This document shows positions 9,905-21,716 of a DNA stretch of 64,000 nucleotides, one piece after another. The notes beneath the pieces are model-generated. The model did not search any database. It saw nothing but the letters and a program-made list of their open reading frames with translations, and was not told the origin of the DNA. How positions within the stretch are numbered: position 1 is the first letter of the stretch; the number at the start of each line of letters is the position of its first letter. Origin of the DNA: Pseudomonas nitroreducens TX1 (GTDB taxonomy: Bacteria > Pseudomonadota > Gammaproteobacteria > Pseudomonadales > Pseudomonadaceae). The stretch is from the NCBI RefSeq assembly GCF_000313755.1, contig NZ_AMZB01000118.1, forward strand, positions 89,900 to 153,899, read 5' to 3'. The translations under genes and the position numbers were made by a program.

Positions 9905-11515
9905 ATGAGCCAGAACGAGAACCTCATCGAAGTCCGCGACCTGTCCGTCGATTTCCGCTGCGGCGACGAACAAGTGCGTGCGGTCGAGCACATCAGCTTC
10001 GACATCCGCAAGGGCGAGACCCTGGCGCTGGTGGGCGAGAGCGGCTCCGGCAAGTCGGTCACCGCGCACTCCATCCTGCGCCTGCTGCCCTACCCCACCG
10101 CCAGCCATCCCTCCGGCAGCATCCAGTATGCCGGCAAGGACCTGCTCAAGCTGCCCGAGCGCAAGCTGCGCGGCATCCGCGGAAACCGCATCGCCATGGT
10201 GTTCCAGGAACCCATGACCTCGCTGAACCCGTTGCACACCATCGAGAAGCAGATCGGCGAAGTGCTCGCGCTGCACAAGGGAATGAGCGGCAATCAGGCC
10301 CGCGCGCGCACGCTGGAACTGCTCGACCTGGTCGGTATTCCCAATCCCGCCAGCCGCCTCAAGGCCTACCCGCACGAGCTTTCCGGCGGCCAGCGGCAGC
10401 GGGTGATGATCGCCATGGCGCTGGCCTGCGAGCCGGAGCTGCTGATCGCCGACGAACCGACCACGGCGCTCGACGTCACGGTGCAGCTGAAGATCCTCGA
10501 CCTGCTGCGCGACCTGCAGCAGCGCCTGGGCATGGCCATGCTGCTGATCACCCACGACCTCAACCTGGTGCGGCGCATCGCCCATCGAGTTTGCGTAATG
10601 AAGCGCGGCTGCATCGTCGAGCAGGCCGATTGCGACACCCTCTTCGAGGCCCCACAACACCCCTACACGCGCGAATTGCTCGGCGCCGAACCCAGCGGTA
10701 GCCCCGCGCAGAACGAGCCCGGCGAGCCGCTGCTGGAGGTCGACGACCTGCGCGTGTGGTTCCCGATCAAGAAAGGCGTGTTCCGCAAGACCGTCGACCA
10801 CGTCAAGGCGGTGGACGGCATCGACTTCAGCCTGCCGCGCGGCCAGACGTTGGGGATCGTCGGCGAGAGCGGCTCGGGCAAGTCGACCCTGGGCCTGGCC
10901 ATCCTCCGGCTGATCAACAGCCGGGGCGGCATCCGCTTCGAAGGCCAGGCCATCGAAAGCATGAACCAGGCGGAAGTCAGGCCTCTGCGTCGCGAGATGC
11001 AGGTCGTCTTCCAGGACCCGTTCGGCAGCCTCAGCCCGCGCATGTCAGTGGGCCAGATCGTCGGCGAGGGCCTGGAGATCCATGGGATGGGCACCTCCGA
11101 GGAGCGCGAGCAGGCGATCATCGAGGCGCTCAAGGAAGTCGGGCTCGACCCGGATACTCGCCACCGCTATCCCCACGAGTTCTCCGGGGGCCAGCGGCAG
11201 CGCATCGCCATCGCCCGCGCACTGGTGCTCAAGCCGGCGCTGATCCTGCTGGACGAACCGACCTCGGCGCTGGACCGCACAGTGCAGCGCCAGGTCGTCG
11301 AACTGCTGCGCGGATTGCAGGCCAAGTACAACCTGACCTACCTGTTCATCAGCCACGACCTGGCGGTGGTGAAAGCCCTCAGCCACCAACTGATGGTGAT
11401 CCGCCATGGCAAGGTGGTCGAACAGGGTGCTGCAGAGGAAGTCTTCGCCGCGCCGCAACATACCTATACGCAACAACTGCTGGAAGCCGCTTTCCTGGCT
11501 CCAGCGGATGCGTAA
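9905..11515 (+). CDS. nppD: ABC transporter ATP-binding protein with two nucleotide-binding domains, YejF/NppD type
   Basis: 536 residues, a fused pair of ABC ATPases that powers the NppBC permease. Each half has a Walker A GESGSGKS, a Q-loop, an ABC signature (LSGGQRQR and FSGGQRQR), Walker B ([12 protein letters not shown] and [12 protein letters not shown]) and a switch histidine (ITHDL, ISHDL). The start at [14 protein letters not shown] lies 1 bp after nppC. In OppD/OppF systems these halves are separate genes; the fused form is characteristic of YejF. Confidence 0.88.
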   Translation: MSQNENLIEVRDLSVDFRCGDEQVRAVEHISFDIRKGETLALVGESGSGKSVTAHSILRLLPYPTASHPSGSIQYAGKDLLKLPERKLRGIRGNRIAMVFQEPMTSLNPLHTIEKQIGEVLALHKGMSGNQARARTLELLDLVGIPNPASRLKAYPHELSGGQRQRVMIAMALACEPELLIADEPTTALDVTVQLKILDLLRDLQQRLGMAMLLITHDLNLVRRIAHRVCVMKRGCIVEQADCDTLFEAPQHPYTRELLGAEPSGSPAQNEPGEPLLEVDDLRVWFPIKKGVFRKTVDHVKAVDGIDFSLPRGQTLGIVGESGSGKSTLGLAILRLINSRGGIRFEGQAIESMNQAEVRPLRREMQVVFQDPFGSLSPRMSVGQIVGEGLEIHGMGTSEEREQAIIEALKEVGLDPDTRHRYPHEFSGGQRQRIAIARALVLKPALILLDEPTSALDRTVQRQVVELLRGLQAKYNLTYLFISHDLAVVKALSHQLMVIRHGKVVEQGAAEEVFAAPQHTYTQQLLEAAFLAPADA

Positions 11516-11544
11516 CCCAGCCTCAGCTGACTGAAGGAGAGCAC

Positions 11545-12342
11545 ATGGGTTTTCTCGCCGGTAAACGCGTACTGATAGTCGGAGTCGCCAGCAAGCTGTC
11601 GATCGCTTCCGGCATCGCTGCGGCGATGCACCGCGAAGGCGCCGCGCTCGCCTTCACCTACCAGAACGAAAAGCTCAAGGGCCGCGTCGAGGAGTTCGCC
11701 GCCGGCTGGGGCTCCAGCGCCGATCTCTGCTTCCCCTGCGACGTGTCCAGCGACGAGGATATCGACGCCGTGTTCGCCGCACTGGCGAAGCAATGGGATG
11801 GCCTGGACTGCATCGTCCACTCGGTGGGCTTCGCGCCAGGCGACCAGCTCGACGGCGACTTCACCGAAGTCACCACCCGTGACGGCTTCCGCATCGCCCA
11901 CGACATCAGCGCCTACAGCTTCATCGCCCTGGCCAAGGCCGGACGCGAGTTGATGCAGGGCCGCAATGGCAGCCTGCTCACCCTCTCCTACCTGGGCGCC
12001 GAACGCACGATGCCCAACTACAACGTCATGGGCATGGCCAAGGCCAGCCTCGAGGCCGGCGTGCGCTACTTGGCCGGCAGCCTCGGTCCGGGAGGCACCC
12101 GCGTCAACGCCATCTCCGCCGGCCCGATTCGCACCCTCGCCGCCTCGGGCATCAAGAGCTTCCGCAAGATGCTTGCCGCCAACGAACGGCAGACGCCGCT
12201 GCGGCGCAACGTGACCATCGAGGAGGTCGGCAACGCTGGCGCCTTCCTCTGCTCGGACCTGGCCAGTGGCATCAGTGGCGAGATTCTCTATGTCGACGGC
12301 GGCTTCAACACCACCGCCATGGGCCCGCTGGGCGACGACTGA
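11545..12342 (+). CDS. fabI: enoyl-[acyl-carrier-protein] reductase, NADH-dependent
   Basis: 265 residues, the last reductive step of each fatty-acid elongation cycle. SDR fold with the FabI-type nucleotide motif [13 protein letters not shown] and the catalytic set Y149, Y159 and K166 (Y-x6-K in YNVMGMAK). Strong Shine-Dalgarno GAAGGAG before the ATG at 11545. It sits 29 bp after nppD and ends at a strong terminator, so it can be read with npp or from its own promoter; position matches PA1806. Confidence 0.95.
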   Translation: MGFLAGKRVLIVGVASKLSIASGIAAAMHREGAALAFTYQNEKLKGRVEEFAAGWGSSADLCFPCDVSSDEDIDAVFAALAKQWDGLDCIVHSVGFAPGDQLDGDFTEVTTRDGFRIAHDISAYSFIALAKAGRELMQGRNGSLLTLSYLGAERTMPNYNVMGMAKASLEAGVRYLAGSLGPGGTRVNAISAGPIRTLAASGIKSFRKMLAANERQTPLRRNVTIEEVGNAGAFLCSDLASGISGEILYVDGGFNTTAMGPLGDD

Positions 12343-12360
12343 GCCGCTCTCACAGACAAA

Positions 12361-12389
12361 GAAAAAGGCCGCATCAGCGGCCTTTTTCT
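12361..12389. terminator. bidirectional rho-independent terminator after fabI
   Basis: AAAAAGGCCGC - ATCA - GCGGCCTTTTT: stem flanked by A and T tracts, so it works in both directions between convergent fabI and ppiD. Confidence 0.9.
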
Positions 12390-12406
12390 TGTACCGGATA
12401 AAACGA

Positions 12407-12424
12407 GGGCCGCTTGCGCGGCCC
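12407..12424 (-). terminator. terminator of ppiD
   Basis: 7-bp stem GGGCCGC / GCGGCCC with a 4-nt loop, just past the ppiD stop on the minus strand, followed in that direction by CTCGTTTTA. Backed up by the neighbouring bidirectional terminator. Confidence 0.65.
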
Positions 12425-12431
12425 CTGTCTT

Positions 12432-14321
12432 TTACTTCTTGGCGTCGTCAAACTTCTCGATCTTCGCCTGATCCTGCAGATAGCGACGGAAGGCCGAGAA
12501 ATCGTCCTGGCCGCTACGCGAGGCGAGGAAGCGCTGGTACATCGCCTTCTCCTGCTCGGTCGGCTTGGTCTCCGGCTCGCTCACACCGCTGAGCTTGACC
12601 ACCACGAAGTCGCCGTTCTGCAGCGCGACACCGCCCAGGCTGGGCTTGCCGGCACCGTCCGGGCGAGCCATGCGGAACACACTCTGCAGCACGACCGGAT
12701 CAACCCCTTCCTGGCCACGGGCAGCCGCTTCCACGACGTTCCAGTCCTGGCCTTCATGAGCCTGGGTCAGCGGGATCTTGCCATCGCGCAGCCCCGCCAG
12801 CAGCGCTTCGCCACGAGCCTTGGCATCGGTGGCGGCGTGCTCGACCTGCAGACGCTTGAGGATATCGCCACTGACCTGTTCCAGGGTTTCCTGTTGAGGC
12901 TTGTGGTGCTCCTTCACGCGCAGCACGACTACGGTGTCGGGGTCCAGTTCGATGGCGCCGCTGTTGGCGCCCTCTTCCAGCACTTCGGGGCTGAAGGCGG
13001 CCTGGATGACCTGGCGGTTGGCAGTCACGCCCTCGCCACCTTCCTTGCCGAACGGCTTGCTGGTCTGCACCTTCAGGCCCATGTCCTGGGCCGGCTGGCC
13101 CAGATCGGAAGCTTCGTAGGCGGAGCTTTCCAGCTGCTTGGTGGCATCGACGAAGCGTTGTTCGACCAGTTGGGCCTTGGCTTCATGCTCAAGCTTGGCC
13201 TTCAGGCTGTCGAAGGTCGGGACTTCCGGCGCTTCGACTCCCAGCAGCTTGATCAGGTGCCAGCCGTAGGAAGTCTTCACCGGCGCGGAGACTTCGCCCT
13301 TCTTCAGCGCATACAGCGACTCTTCGAAGGCCGGGTCATACACGCCACGACCGGCAAAGCCGAGGTCACCACCGTTGGCGGCAGAACCGGTGTCGTTGGA
13401 CAGCTCCTTGGCCAGCTTGGCGAAGTCTTCACCCTTGTCCAGGCGCGCCTTGATCTCGTCGATCTTGGCCTTGGCCTGCTGGTCGTTCTGCTTGTCGTTC
13501 ACCTCGATCAGGATGTGCGCGGCGTCGCGCTGCTCGGCCAGGCCGGCGATTTCCTTCTGATAGAGGGCGTCGAGGTCTTCCTTCTTCACCTCGACCTGGT
13601 CGAAGAAGGCAGACTTCTTCAGCTCGACGTAGTCGATGGTGACCTGTTCGGGTGTCATGAACTCGGCGCTATGGGCGTCGTAGAAGGCCTTGATCTCGCT
13701 GTCCTCGACCTTGCTCTTGGCCGGGTCGGCCTTGAGGGTCAGGGTGGCGAAGTCACGGGTCTGCTTCTCCAGGCGGGCGAAGGCATTGAGCTCGTCATCG
13801 GTGACGAACCCGGTACCTGCGATGCCGGCGCGCAGCTGACCAATGAGCATTTCCTCGCCGAACATGCGGCGGAACTGCATGCGGTCATAGCCCATCTGGC
13901 GGATGACCTGGTCGAAGCGCTCAGCACTGAACTTGCCGTCCACCTGGAATTCGGGGGTCGACAGGATCAGTTGGTCCAGCGCCTGCTGGGAGAAGGCGAA
14001 CTTGTCGTTCTGGGCGGCTTGCAGGACCAGCTTGCGCTCGATGAGCGACTTCAGCGCGGAGTCCTTGAGCAGCTTGTCGTCGAGCATGGACGAATCGAAG
14101 TCCTTGCCCAGACGCTGCATCAACTGGCGACGCTGCATGTCCGCAGCCTGCTGCAGTTCCGGCAGACCAATGTCTTCACCGTTGACCTGAGCAGCGACGT
14201 TCTCGTGGTGGGTTGCGCGAATGATCTGATCGAACCCGGTCAAAGCCATGAGGACAACGATCACGCCCAGGATGGTCTTGGTGATCCAGCCTTGGGAATT
14301 GTCCCTGATGTTTTGCAGCAT
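12432..14321 (-). CDS. ppiD: periplasmic chaperone / peptidyl-prolyl isomerase PpiD
   Basis: 629 residues (E. coli 623). One N-terminal transmembrane anchor (ITKTILGVIVVLMALTGF) places the bulk in the periplasm, where PpiD works near the Sec translocon. SurA_N-like domain follows, then a parvulin domain around 260-360 (AAHILIEV, FAKLAKELSNDTGSAANGGDLGF, SYGWHLIKLL). The ATG at 14321 (MLQNIRDNSQGW) is the family start; a longer frame start 11 codons upstream is unlikely. Last gene of the tig-to-ppiD minus-strand block. Confidence 0.93.
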   Translation of the reverse strand: MLQNIRDNSQGWITKTILGVIVVLMALTGFDQIIRATHHENVAAQVNGEDIGLPELQQAADMQRRQLMQRLGKDFDSSMLDDKLLKDSALKSLIERKLVLQAAQNDKFAFSQQALDQLILSTPEFQVDGKFSAERFDQVIRQMGYDRMQFRRMFGEEMLIGQLRAGIAGTGFVTDDELNAFARLEKQTRDFATLTLKADPAKSKVEDSEIKAFYDAHSAEFMTPEQVTIDYVELKKSAFFDQVEVKKEDLDALYQKEIAGLAEQRDAAHILIEVNDKQNDQQAKAKIDEIKARLDKGEDFAKLAKELSNDTGSAANGGDLGFAGRGVYDPAFEESLYALKKGEVSAPVKTSYGWHLIKLLGVEAPEVPTFDSLKAKLEHEAKAQLVEQRFVDATKQLESSAYEASDLGQPAQDMGLKVQTSKPFGKEGGEGVTANRQVIQAAFSPEVLEEGANSGAIELDPDTVVVLRVKEHHKPQQETLEQVSGDILKRLQVEHAATDAKARGEALLAGLRDGKIPLTQAHEGQDWNVVEAAARGQEGVDPVVLQSVFRMARPDGAGKPSLGGVALQNGDFVVVKLSGVSEPETKPTEQEKAMYQRFLASRSGQDDFSAFRRYLQDQAKIEKFDDAKK

Positions 14322-14383
14322 GCGGCCCCCGACGCGGCCACGGCCCACCGTCAATGGCGGCGCGGCGTGGAAAAAAGGCGGAT

Positions 14384-14413
14384 ATAAGAAAGGCGCATCC
14401 GAGGATGCGCCTT
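14384..14413 (-). terminator. terminator of hupB
   Basis: Minus strand reads AAGGCGCATCC - TC - GGATGCGCCTT followed by TCTTAT. Near-perfect 11-bp stem with a minimal loop between hupB and ppiD. Confidence 0.8.
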
Positions 14414-14548
14414 CTCGTAACTGGTGGAGCTTGCGGGCTTTGAGCCCGTGACCCCTGATGATTCCAACCGACCTACGCCAGCCGGGTCACCGCTCCATGG
14501 CCGGCCCAACCGAGGTTGAACCGATCCAGGTCAAGTCCAAAAAGACGC

Positions 14549-14821
14549 TTAGTTGACAGCGTCCTTGAGAGCTTTACCGGCCTTGAAGCCCGGGATCTTA
14601 GCAGCAGCGATCTTGATCGGCTTGCCGGTTTGCGGGTTGCGACCGGTGCGAGCAGCGCGCTCTTTGACAGCGAAGGTGCCGAAGCCTACCAGTACGACGG
14701 AGTCACCAGCCTTCAGGGCGCCAGTTACGGACTCGATCACCGCGTCCAGAGCGCGACCGGCAACAGCTTTCGGGATATCAGCAGATGCGGCGATAGCATC
14801 GATCAGTTCCGACTTGTTCAC
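14549..14821 (-). CDS. hupB: DNA-binding protein HU-beta
   Basis: 90 residues, the standard HU length. The DNA-binding beta arm signature [12 protein letters not shown] and [15 protein letters not shown] are present. Nucleoid-compacting protein that bends DNA as a dimer. The start is GTG at 14821 (coding [11 protein letters not shown]), preceded by AAGGGGA on the minus strand. Located between lon and ppiD as in P. aeruginosa (PA1804), with its own terminator. Confidence 0.96.
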   Translation of the reverse strand: MNKSELIDAIAASADIPKAVAGRALDAVIESVTGALKAGDSVVLVGFGTFAVKERAARTGRNPQTGKPIKIAAAKIPGFKAGKALKDAVN

Positions 14822-14957
14822 TCTAAGTCCCCTTATTTCTGTTGAGTATGTTTCTATGTGTTAGGTGTAAGCAAAAGCAGGTGCTGGTTTGCCAACTGAC
14901 AAAGCAAGTGCCGCTTTATAACAAGGGCTCAAAAACAGTGTCAAGAAAGCCCCCCAA

Positions 14958-17354
14958 CTAATGCGTGCTGATTCGCTCCTTGGAATCAGACTCGCGCTTC
15001 TCATCCTTTGCAACCATCTCGGGAGCCGCATCGGGCAAGGGCTCCGGGGCGTATTGCAGCGCAATTTGCAGGACTTCGTCAATCCATTTAACCGGTTTAA
15101 TAACGAGATCAGCCTTAATATTATCCGGAATTTCCCTAAGGTCTCGTACATTTTCCTCGGGAATGATCACAGTCTTGATTCCACCCCGGTGCGCAGCCAG
15201 AAGTTTTTCCTTCAGGCCACCAATGGCCAGCACTTGACCACGCAGGGTGATCTCGCCGGTCATGGCAACGTCCGCCCGGACCGGGATCTGGGTAATCGCC
15301 GAGACCAGCGCAGTGCACATGCCGATACCCGCGCTAGGGCCGTCCTTGGGCGTGGCGCCCTCGGGCACGTGGATGTGGATATCGTGCTTCTCGTGGAAGT
15401 CCGGGGCGATGCCCAGGCTCTTCGAACGACTACGAACCACGGTCAGCGCAGCAGTGATGGACTCCGCCATGACGTCACCCAGCGAGCCGGTCTTGGTCAG
15501 TGCGCCCTTGCCGGGAACCATGGCCGATTCAATGGTCAGCAACTCGCCACCCACCTGGGTCCAGGCAAGGCCGGTGACCTGGCCGATCTGGTCCTGCTGC
15601 TCGGCCAGGCCGTAGCGGAACTTGCGCACGCCCAGGTAGTTTTCCAGCGAATCCGGAGTCACCACCGCTTCGATGCGCTTGGCCTTGCCACCATCCTTGA
15701 CCGCCTTGCGGCAGACCTTGGCGATCTGTCGCTCGAGGCTGCGCACACCGGCTTCACGGGTGTAATAACGGATGATGTCGCGGGTAGCCGCTTCTTCGAA
15801 GACCACCTCGCCCTTCTTGAGACCATTGGCCGCAGTCTGTTTCGGTACAAGATATTTCGAGGCGATGTTGATCTTCTCGTCCTCGGTGTAACCCGGAAGG
15901 CGGATGACTTCCATGCGGTCCAGCAACGCTGCCGGAATGTTCATGGAGTTCGCCGTGCAGAGGAACATCACGTCGGAGAGGTCGTAGTCAACTTCGAGAT
16001 AGTGGTCGTTGAAATTGTGGTTCTGCTCCGGATCGAGCACTTCCAGCAGCGCCGAAGCGGGGTCGCCGCGCATGTCGCTGCCCATCTTGTCGATCTCGTC
16101 GAGCAGGAACAGCGGGTTGCGCACGCCGACCTTGGTCATCTTCTGAATCAGACGGCCGGGCATGGAGCCGATGTAGGTACGACGGTGACCACGAATCTCC
16201 GCCTCGTCACGCACGCCACCCAGGGCCATGCGCACGAATTTGCGGTTGGTTGCTCGGGCGATGGACTCGGCCAGCGAAGTCTTGCCGACGCCGGGCGGGC
16301 CGACCAGGCAAAGCACCGGGCCCTTGAGCTTCTTCACGCGTTTCTGCACGGCGAGGTACTCAAGGATGCGCTCCTTGACCTCTTCCAGACCGTAATGGTC
16401 GGCATCGAGGATATCCTCGGCCTTGTCCAGGTCATGGCGCACCTTGCTTTCGGCTTTCCACGGCACATTGACCAGCCAATCGATGTAGGAACGCACTACG
16501 GTCGCCTCGGCGGACATCGGCGACATCTGCTTGAGCTTGTTCAACTCGGCGGTAGCCTTGGCCATGGCCTCCTTGGTGAGGCCGGCAGCGTCGATGCGCT
16601 TCTTCAGCTCTTCGACTTCGTTGTGACCTTCATCGATGTCACCCAGCTCTTTCTGGATGGCCTTCATCTGCTCGTTCAGGTAGTACTCGCGCTGGCTGCG
16701 CTCCATCTGCTTCTTCACGCGGCCGCGGATGCGCTTCTCGACCTGCAGCAGATCGATCTCGGCATCCAGCATCGCCAGCACGTGCTCGACACGGGCAGAC
16801 AGCTCGGTGATCTCGAGGATTTCCTGCTTCTGCTCGATCTTCAGCGCCATGTGAGCGGCCATGGTATCCACCAGGCGGCCGGGCTCGTCGATGCTGTTGA
16901 GTGAGGACAGGACTTCAGCCGGGACTTTCTTGCCCAACTGGACGTACTGCTCGAATTGGCTGAGCAGGCTACGGGTGAAGACTTCGGATTCGCGCTCGCC
17001 GACGGAGACCTCGTCAATGATCGACACTTCGGCGCGGCAATAGGCTTCCTCATCGATAAAGCGCTCAACCTGGCCGCGCTGTTCGCCTTCGACCAGCACC
17101 TTGACGGTGCCGTCGGGCAGTTTCAGCAGCTGCAGGACGGTGGCCACTGTACCCATGCGGTACAGGCCGTCGGCGCCCGGATCGTCGTCGGCCGGGTTCT
17201 TCTGCGCCAGCAACAGGATCTGCTTGTCGCGGGTCATGGCGGCCTCGAGGGCCTCGATGGATTTCTCTCGCCCCACGAAAAGCGGGATGACCATGTGCGG
17301 ATAGACCACTACGTCACGCAGGGGGAGCAGGGGCAACTCGACGAGTGTTTTCAT
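14958..17354 (-). CDS. lon: ATP-dependent protease La
   Basis: 798 residues. N-terminal substrate-recognition LON domain ([20 protein letters not shown]), central AAA+ module with Walker [10 protein letters not shown], sensor and [13 protein letters not shown] motif, and C-terminal Ser-Lys protease domain ([11 protein letters not shown] with the catalytic Ser; Lys in the following helix). Degrades misfolded and short-lived regulatory proteins in the cytoplasm. Start ATG at 17354. A sigma32-like promoter lies about 60 bp upstream, consistent with heat-shock control. Confidence 0.96.
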   Translation of the reverse strand: MKTLVELPLLPLRDVVVYPHMVIPLFVGREKSIEALEAAMTRDKQILLLAQKNPADDDPGADGLYRMGTVATVLQLLKLPDGTVKVLVEGEQRGQVERFIDEEAYCRAEVSIIDEVSVGERESEVFTRSLLSQFEQYVQLGKKVPAEVLSSLNSIDEPGRLVDTMAAHMALKIEQKQEILEITELSARVEHVLAMLDAEIDLLQVEKRIRGRVKKQMERSQREYYLNEQMKAIQKELGDIDEGHNEVEELKKRIDAAGLTKEAMAKATAELNKLKQMSPMSAEATVVRSYIDWLVNVPWKAESKVRHDLDKAEDILDADHYGLEEVKERILEYLAVQKRVKKLKGPVLCLVGPPGVGKTSLAESIARATNRKFVRMALGGVRDEAEIRGHRRTYIGSMPGRLIQKMTKVGVRNPLFLLDEIDKMGSDMRGDPASALLEVLDPEQNHNFNDHYLEVDYDLSDVMFLCTANSMNIPAALLDRMEVIRLPGYTEDEKINIASKYLVPKQTAANGLKKGEVVFEEAATRDIIRYYTREAGVRSLERQIAKVCRKAVKDGGKAKRIEAVVTPDSLENYLGVRKFRYGLAEQQDQIGQVTGLAWTQVGGELLTIESAMVPGKGALTKTGSLGDVMAESITAALTVVRSRSKSLGIAPDFHEKHDIHIHVPEGATPKDGPSAGIGMCTALVSAITQIPVRADVAMTGEITLRGQVLAIGGLKEKLLAAHRGGIKTVIIPEENVRDLREIPDNIKADLVIKPVKWIDEVLQIALQYAPEPLPDAAPEMVAKDEKRESDSKERISTH

Positions 17355-17412
17355 GATATTCGGCTCTACAGCGGCACTTGGCCAAAACGATGGGATTGGA
17401 CCCTTCGGGCTA

Positions 17413-17441
17413 AGATGGGGTTAGGACTGGGAAAAAACAAG
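17413..17441 (-). promoter_or_regulatory. candidate sigma32 (RpoH) heat-shock promoter of lon
   Basis: On the minus strand: -35 CTTGTT, 15-bp spacer, -10 CCCCATCT. This fits the heat-shock consensus (CTTGAA, 13-15 bp, CCCCATNT) and sits about 60 bp before the lon start. Confidence 0.65.
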
Positions 17442-17451
17442 CGCGGTAGAT

Positions 17452-17481
17452 GGGAAGAAAAAAGGGGCCCTAGGGCCCCTT
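17452..17481 (-). terminator. terminator of clpX
   Basis: Minus strand: AAGGGGCCC - TA - GGGCCCCTT followed by TTTTCTTCC. Classic intrinsic terminator separating clpX from lon. Confidence 0.88.
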
Positions 17482-17487
17482 CTGGTT

Positions 17488-18768
<1,281 letters not shown>

Positions 18769-18876
18769 TCGATCGTTCCAATCGGGGATATACGTGAAGG
18801 ACAAGATGAAGGCATTCGCAGGCATTTTCAAGCCCGCGAAGCGGCCGGATCACCGGCCGCGGTATTGCGGAGAGAC

Positions 18877-19515
18877 TCAGCTCGCAGCAGGACGCTGAGT
18901 GAAGACCTGGTCGATCAGACCGTATTTGACGGCCTCTTCGCCGCTCATGAAGCGGTCACGGTCGGTATCGCGGGCGATGATATCCAGCGGCTGGCCGGTA
19001 TGGTGCGCCAGCACCTGGTTCAGGCGCTCCTTGATGAAGAGGATTTCCTTGGCGTGGATCTCGATATCCGAGGCCTGGCCCTGGAAGCCGCCCAGTGGCT
19101 GGTGGATCATCATCCGCGAGTGCGGCAGGCAATAGCGCTTGCCCGCGGCGCCGCCAGCCAGCAACAAGGCACCCATGCTGCACGCCTGGCCCACGCAGAT
19201 GGTGGACACGTCGGGCTTGATGAACTGCATGGTGTCGTAGATCGACATGCCAGCGGTCACCGAACCACCCGGGGAGTTTATGTAGAGGTGGATATCCTTG
19301 TCCGGGTTCTCGGCTTCGAGGAACAGCAACTGGGCAACCACGAGGTTGGCCATGTAGTCCTCGACCTGGCCGACCAGGAAGATGATCCGCTCCTTGAGCA
19401 GGCGCGAATAGATGTCGTAGGAACGCTCACCGCGGGCGGACTGCTCCACCACCATCGGCACCAGACCACCAGCGGCCTGAATGTTCGGAACTTGCGGCAT
19501 ATAAGGATTATGCAT
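18877..19515 (-). CDS. clpP: ClpP serine protease subunit
   Basis: 212 residues including a short N-terminal propeptide. Catalytic triad visible: S113 in GQACSMGA, H138 in [10 protein letters not shown] and D187 in ARDTDRDRF. Forms the tetradecameric barrel that pairs with ClpX (next gene) and other Clp ATPases. The oxyanion region [12 protein letters not shown] is intact. The ATG at 19515 starts [14 protein letters not shown]. Confidence 0.96.
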   Translation of the reverse strand: MHNPYMPQVPNIQAAGGLVPMVVEQSARGERSYDIYSRLLKERIIFLVGQVEDYMANLVVAQLLFLEAENPDKDIHLYINSPGGSVTAGMSIYDTMQFIKPDVSTICVGQACSMGALLLAGGAAGKRYCLPHSRMMIHQPLGGFQGQASDIEIHAKEILFIKERLNQVLAHHTGQPLDIIARDTDRDRFMSGEEAVKYGLIDQVFTQRPAAS

Positions 19516-19560
19516 GTCCGACGATCACTCCCTAATAAAAAGTCATGTCTCTATAGACGC

Positions 19561-19586
19561 ACAAGCCAGCCCGAAGGCTGGCTTGT
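19561..19586 (-). terminator. tig-clpP intergenic hairpin
   Basis: 11-bp perfect stem ACAAGCCAGCC / GGCTGGCTTGT with a UUCG tetraloop as read on the minus strand. No T-run follows, so it may attenuate or stabilise rather than fully terminate tig transcription. Confidence 0.6.
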
Positions 19587-19608
19587 GACAATCGAACGAA
19601 GCGCTGGA

Positions 19609-20919
19609 TCAGGCCGCTTGCGGAGCTTCTGCAGGCTTGACCGCTTCTTCGTAGGATACCTGCTTGTCGGTCACATTGGCCTTCTGCAGGACAGTATCTA
19701 CAACTTGTTCTTCCAGTACAACCGAACGAACTTCGTTCAGTTGCTGGTCGTTCTTGTAGTACCAGGAAACAACCTGTTCCGGCTCCTGATAAGCGGAAGC
19801 CATCTCTTCGATCATTTCGCGAACGCGGGCTTCGTCAGCCTTCAGCTCATGCTGCTTGACCAGTTCGGCGACGATCAGACCCAGCACCACGCGGCGCTTG
19901 GCTTGTTCTTCGAACAGCTCGGCCGGCAGTTGGTCGGGCTTGATGTTGCCACCGAACTGCTGAACAGCCTGAACGCGCAGACGATTGACTTCGTTGCCGA
20001 TCAGGGCTTTCGGAACTTCGATCGGGTTGGTCTCGACCAGACCTTCCATCACCTGGTTCTTCACCTTGGACTTGATGGCCTGACGCAGCTCACGCTCCAT
20101 GTTCTTGCGAACTTCGGTGCGGAAGCCTTCCAAGGTGCTTTCCTTCACGCCGAACAGAGCGAAGAATTCTTCGTTCAGTTCCGGCAGCTTCGGCTCGGCG
20201 ACGCTGTTGACGGTAACGGTGAACTCGGCGGCTTTGCCGGCCAGGTCCAGATTCTGGTAGTCCTCGGGGAAGGTCACGTTCAGCACGCGCTCTTCACCGG
20301 CCTTGGCGCCAACCAGGCCCTCTTCGAAGCCCGGGATCATGCGGCCGGAGCCCAGCACCAGCAGGGTGCCCTTGGCGGAACCGCCAGCGAAGGCTTCGCC
20401 GTCGATCTTGCCAACGAAGTCGATGTTCACCTGATCGTCGTTCTGAGCGGCGCGATCAACGGCTTCGAAGCGGGTGTTCTGCTTGCGCAGGATTTCCAGC
20501 ATGTTGTCGAGATCGGCGTCAGCCACGTCGGCCTGCAGGCGCTCGACCTTGATGCCGTCGAAACCGGCAACCTTGAATTCCGGGAAGACTTCGAAGGTCG
20601 CGATGTACTCGAGGCCCTTCTCTTTCTCGAACACTTTCGGTTCGACAGAAGGAGCACCCGCCGGGTTCAGCTTCTGCTCGACCACGGCTTCGTAGAAGGT
20701 TTCCTGGATCAGGTCACCGAGGGCTTCCTGACGAGCGGCGGCTTCGTAGCGCTGACGGATCACGCTCATCGGCACCTTGCCGGGACGGAAGCCAGGAACC
20801 TTGGCGCGACGAGCGGTCTGCTGCAGACGCTTGTTGACTTCGGTCTCGATACGCTCGGCCGGCACGCCAACGGTCATGCGGCGCTCAAGAGCGGAGGTGC
20901 TTTCAACGGAAACTTGCAT
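19609..20919 (-). CDS. tig: trigger factor, ribosome-associated chaperone
   Basis: 436 residues. N-terminal ribosome-binding domain with the signature GFRPGKVP (in [15 protein letters not shown]), middle FKBP-type PPIase domain (about 160-245, [14 protein letters not shown]), C-terminal chaperone arms. Binds nascent chains at the exit tunnel. Start at [14 protein letters not shown], position 20919. The tRNA-Leu attachment site, now occupied by the prophage, lies 143 bp upstream. Confidence 0.96.
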   Translation of the reverse strand: MQVSVESTSALERRMTVGVPAERIETEVNKRLQQTARRAKVPGFRPGKVPMSVIRQRYEAAARQEALGDLIQETFYEAVVEQKLNPAGAPSVEPKVFEKEKGLEYIATFEVFPEFKVAGFDGIKVERLQADVADADLDNMLEILRKQNTRFEAVDRAAQNDDQVNIDFVGKIDGEAFAGGSAKGTLLVLGSGRMIPGFEEGLVGAKAGEERVLNVTFPEDYQNLDLAGKAAEFTVTVNSVAEPKLPELNEEFFALFGVKESTLEGFRTEVRKNMERELRQAIKSKVKNQVMEGLVETNPIEVPKALIGNEVNRLRVQAVQQFGGNIKPDQLPAELFEEQAKRRVVLGLIVAELVKQHELKADEARVREMIEEMASAYQEPEQVVSWYYKNDQQLNEVRSVVLEEQVVDTVLQKANVTDKQVSYEEAVKPAEAPQAA

Positions 20920-21061
20920 GGATATTCCTCGTGGCACAGACGTAAGCCGGTCCTTCCGGCTCCCAGAATCAAGGGCAAGCATTCTAGTAGCTAGAAATGC
21001 AGAAGTCACCCTGAGTGGAAGCTGCAGAAATTCACGGATGCGAGAGCTTATGGAAAGAAGA

Positions 21062-21087
21062 TGGTGCGGACGGAGAGACTCGAACTC
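21062..21087. repeat. attL core (26 bp)
   Basis: Begins TGGTGCGGACGGAGAGACTC and ends GAACTC; identical to 56525-56550, the 3' end of tRNA-Leu including CCA. Flanking bases differ at once on both sides, defining the core. This copy is a bare tRNA fragment, so it is the phage-generated end. Confidence 0.93.
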
Positions 21088-21158
21088 ACCACGGGGTGCC
21101 CGGTCTCGCTGGGGGGCGCATTCTGCCTGAGCCCTGGAGCGAGTGTCACCGTGTTTTT

Positions 21159-21176
21159 GTTCCCAAAGTGTTCCCA
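21159..21176. promoter_or_regulatory. candidate integrase arm-type site, left arm
   Basis: GTTCCCAAAGTGTTCCCA, itself two GTTCCCA units 11 bp apart, 72 bp inside the attL core. The same 18 bp occurs 58 bp inside the attR core. Paired occurrence on both attP arms is what arm-type integrase sites look like. Confidence 0.65.
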
Positions 21177-21262
21177 GCGCCAGAGAGTGTGGCGGTGGAG
21201 AAGCAGCCCAAACCAGCCCGGCCGGGGCTTTCCGTCGATTTCATGTTGACCCATAAAAATGG

Positions 21263-21535
21263 GGTAATTTTGGTAATTTATTTTCAAAACAGCCTGAAAA
21301 CCCTTTTTGATCAAGGCGTTAGAAGACCTCCCAAAGGTAATTTATTGGTAATTTTGAGGTAATCGAATTACCGTCCAGCAGGGTAAGCTCTGGGAAAAAT
21401 AAATATCAATAAAATCAGCTACTTACTGAAAAATTACCTTTCACATTACCCCAAATTACCATTCAAGGTAATCGCTCAAACCTAGAGGCGACGCGCGCTC
21501 CAGGGGCGTTCTGAGCGGGAATTACCGAAATTACC
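21263..21535. repeat. cluster of GGTAATT/AATTACC heptamers, AT-rich
   Basis: About a dozen copies of GGTAAT(T/C) or its complement in 273 bp: plus orientation at 21263, 21272, 21336, 21347, 21358 and 21467; minus orientation at 21366, 21432, 21444 (one mismatch), 21453, 21520 and 21529. Several are paired at 9-11 bp spacing, others form inverted pairs. The 21088-21810 stretch has no convincing gene; it holds this cluster, the arm site, cos and the LexA box. Function unknown: iterons, terminase-binding repeats or extra recombination sites are all possible. Confidence 0.75.
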
Positions 21536-21716
21536 CTTTTCTGAGATGTCACCCGGAAACAGCAGATCGGGAGGCCATCTGCCGCCACCTGTAAAAGGCC
21601 TCTCAGCGCAGGGATTCGCAGGCATTCCACCGCCTCAGAACGGGCAAACAGCGCACAGTCTGGGCCGCTTGGAGACCTCCGCAGGGGTGAAGAAAAAGTG
21701 CCACCTTTAGCCCGCA

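Noticed and set aside
14420..14465. Possible tRNA fragment: GGTGGAGC followed by GCGGG-CTTTGAG-CCCGT looks like a D-arm end and anticodon stem-loop.
   Set aside because: No T-arm with GTTCGANTC, no acceptor pairing and no CCA in position on either strand; most likely a chance hairpin in the hupB-ppiD gap.
14961..16904. Long open frames on the plus strand opposite lon.
   Set aside because: They are antisense to a well-conserved protease gene, low in recognisable motifs, and an effect of high third-position GC. The same applies to long antisense frames over mltD, tig-clpP, ppiD, terminase and glnS-cysS.
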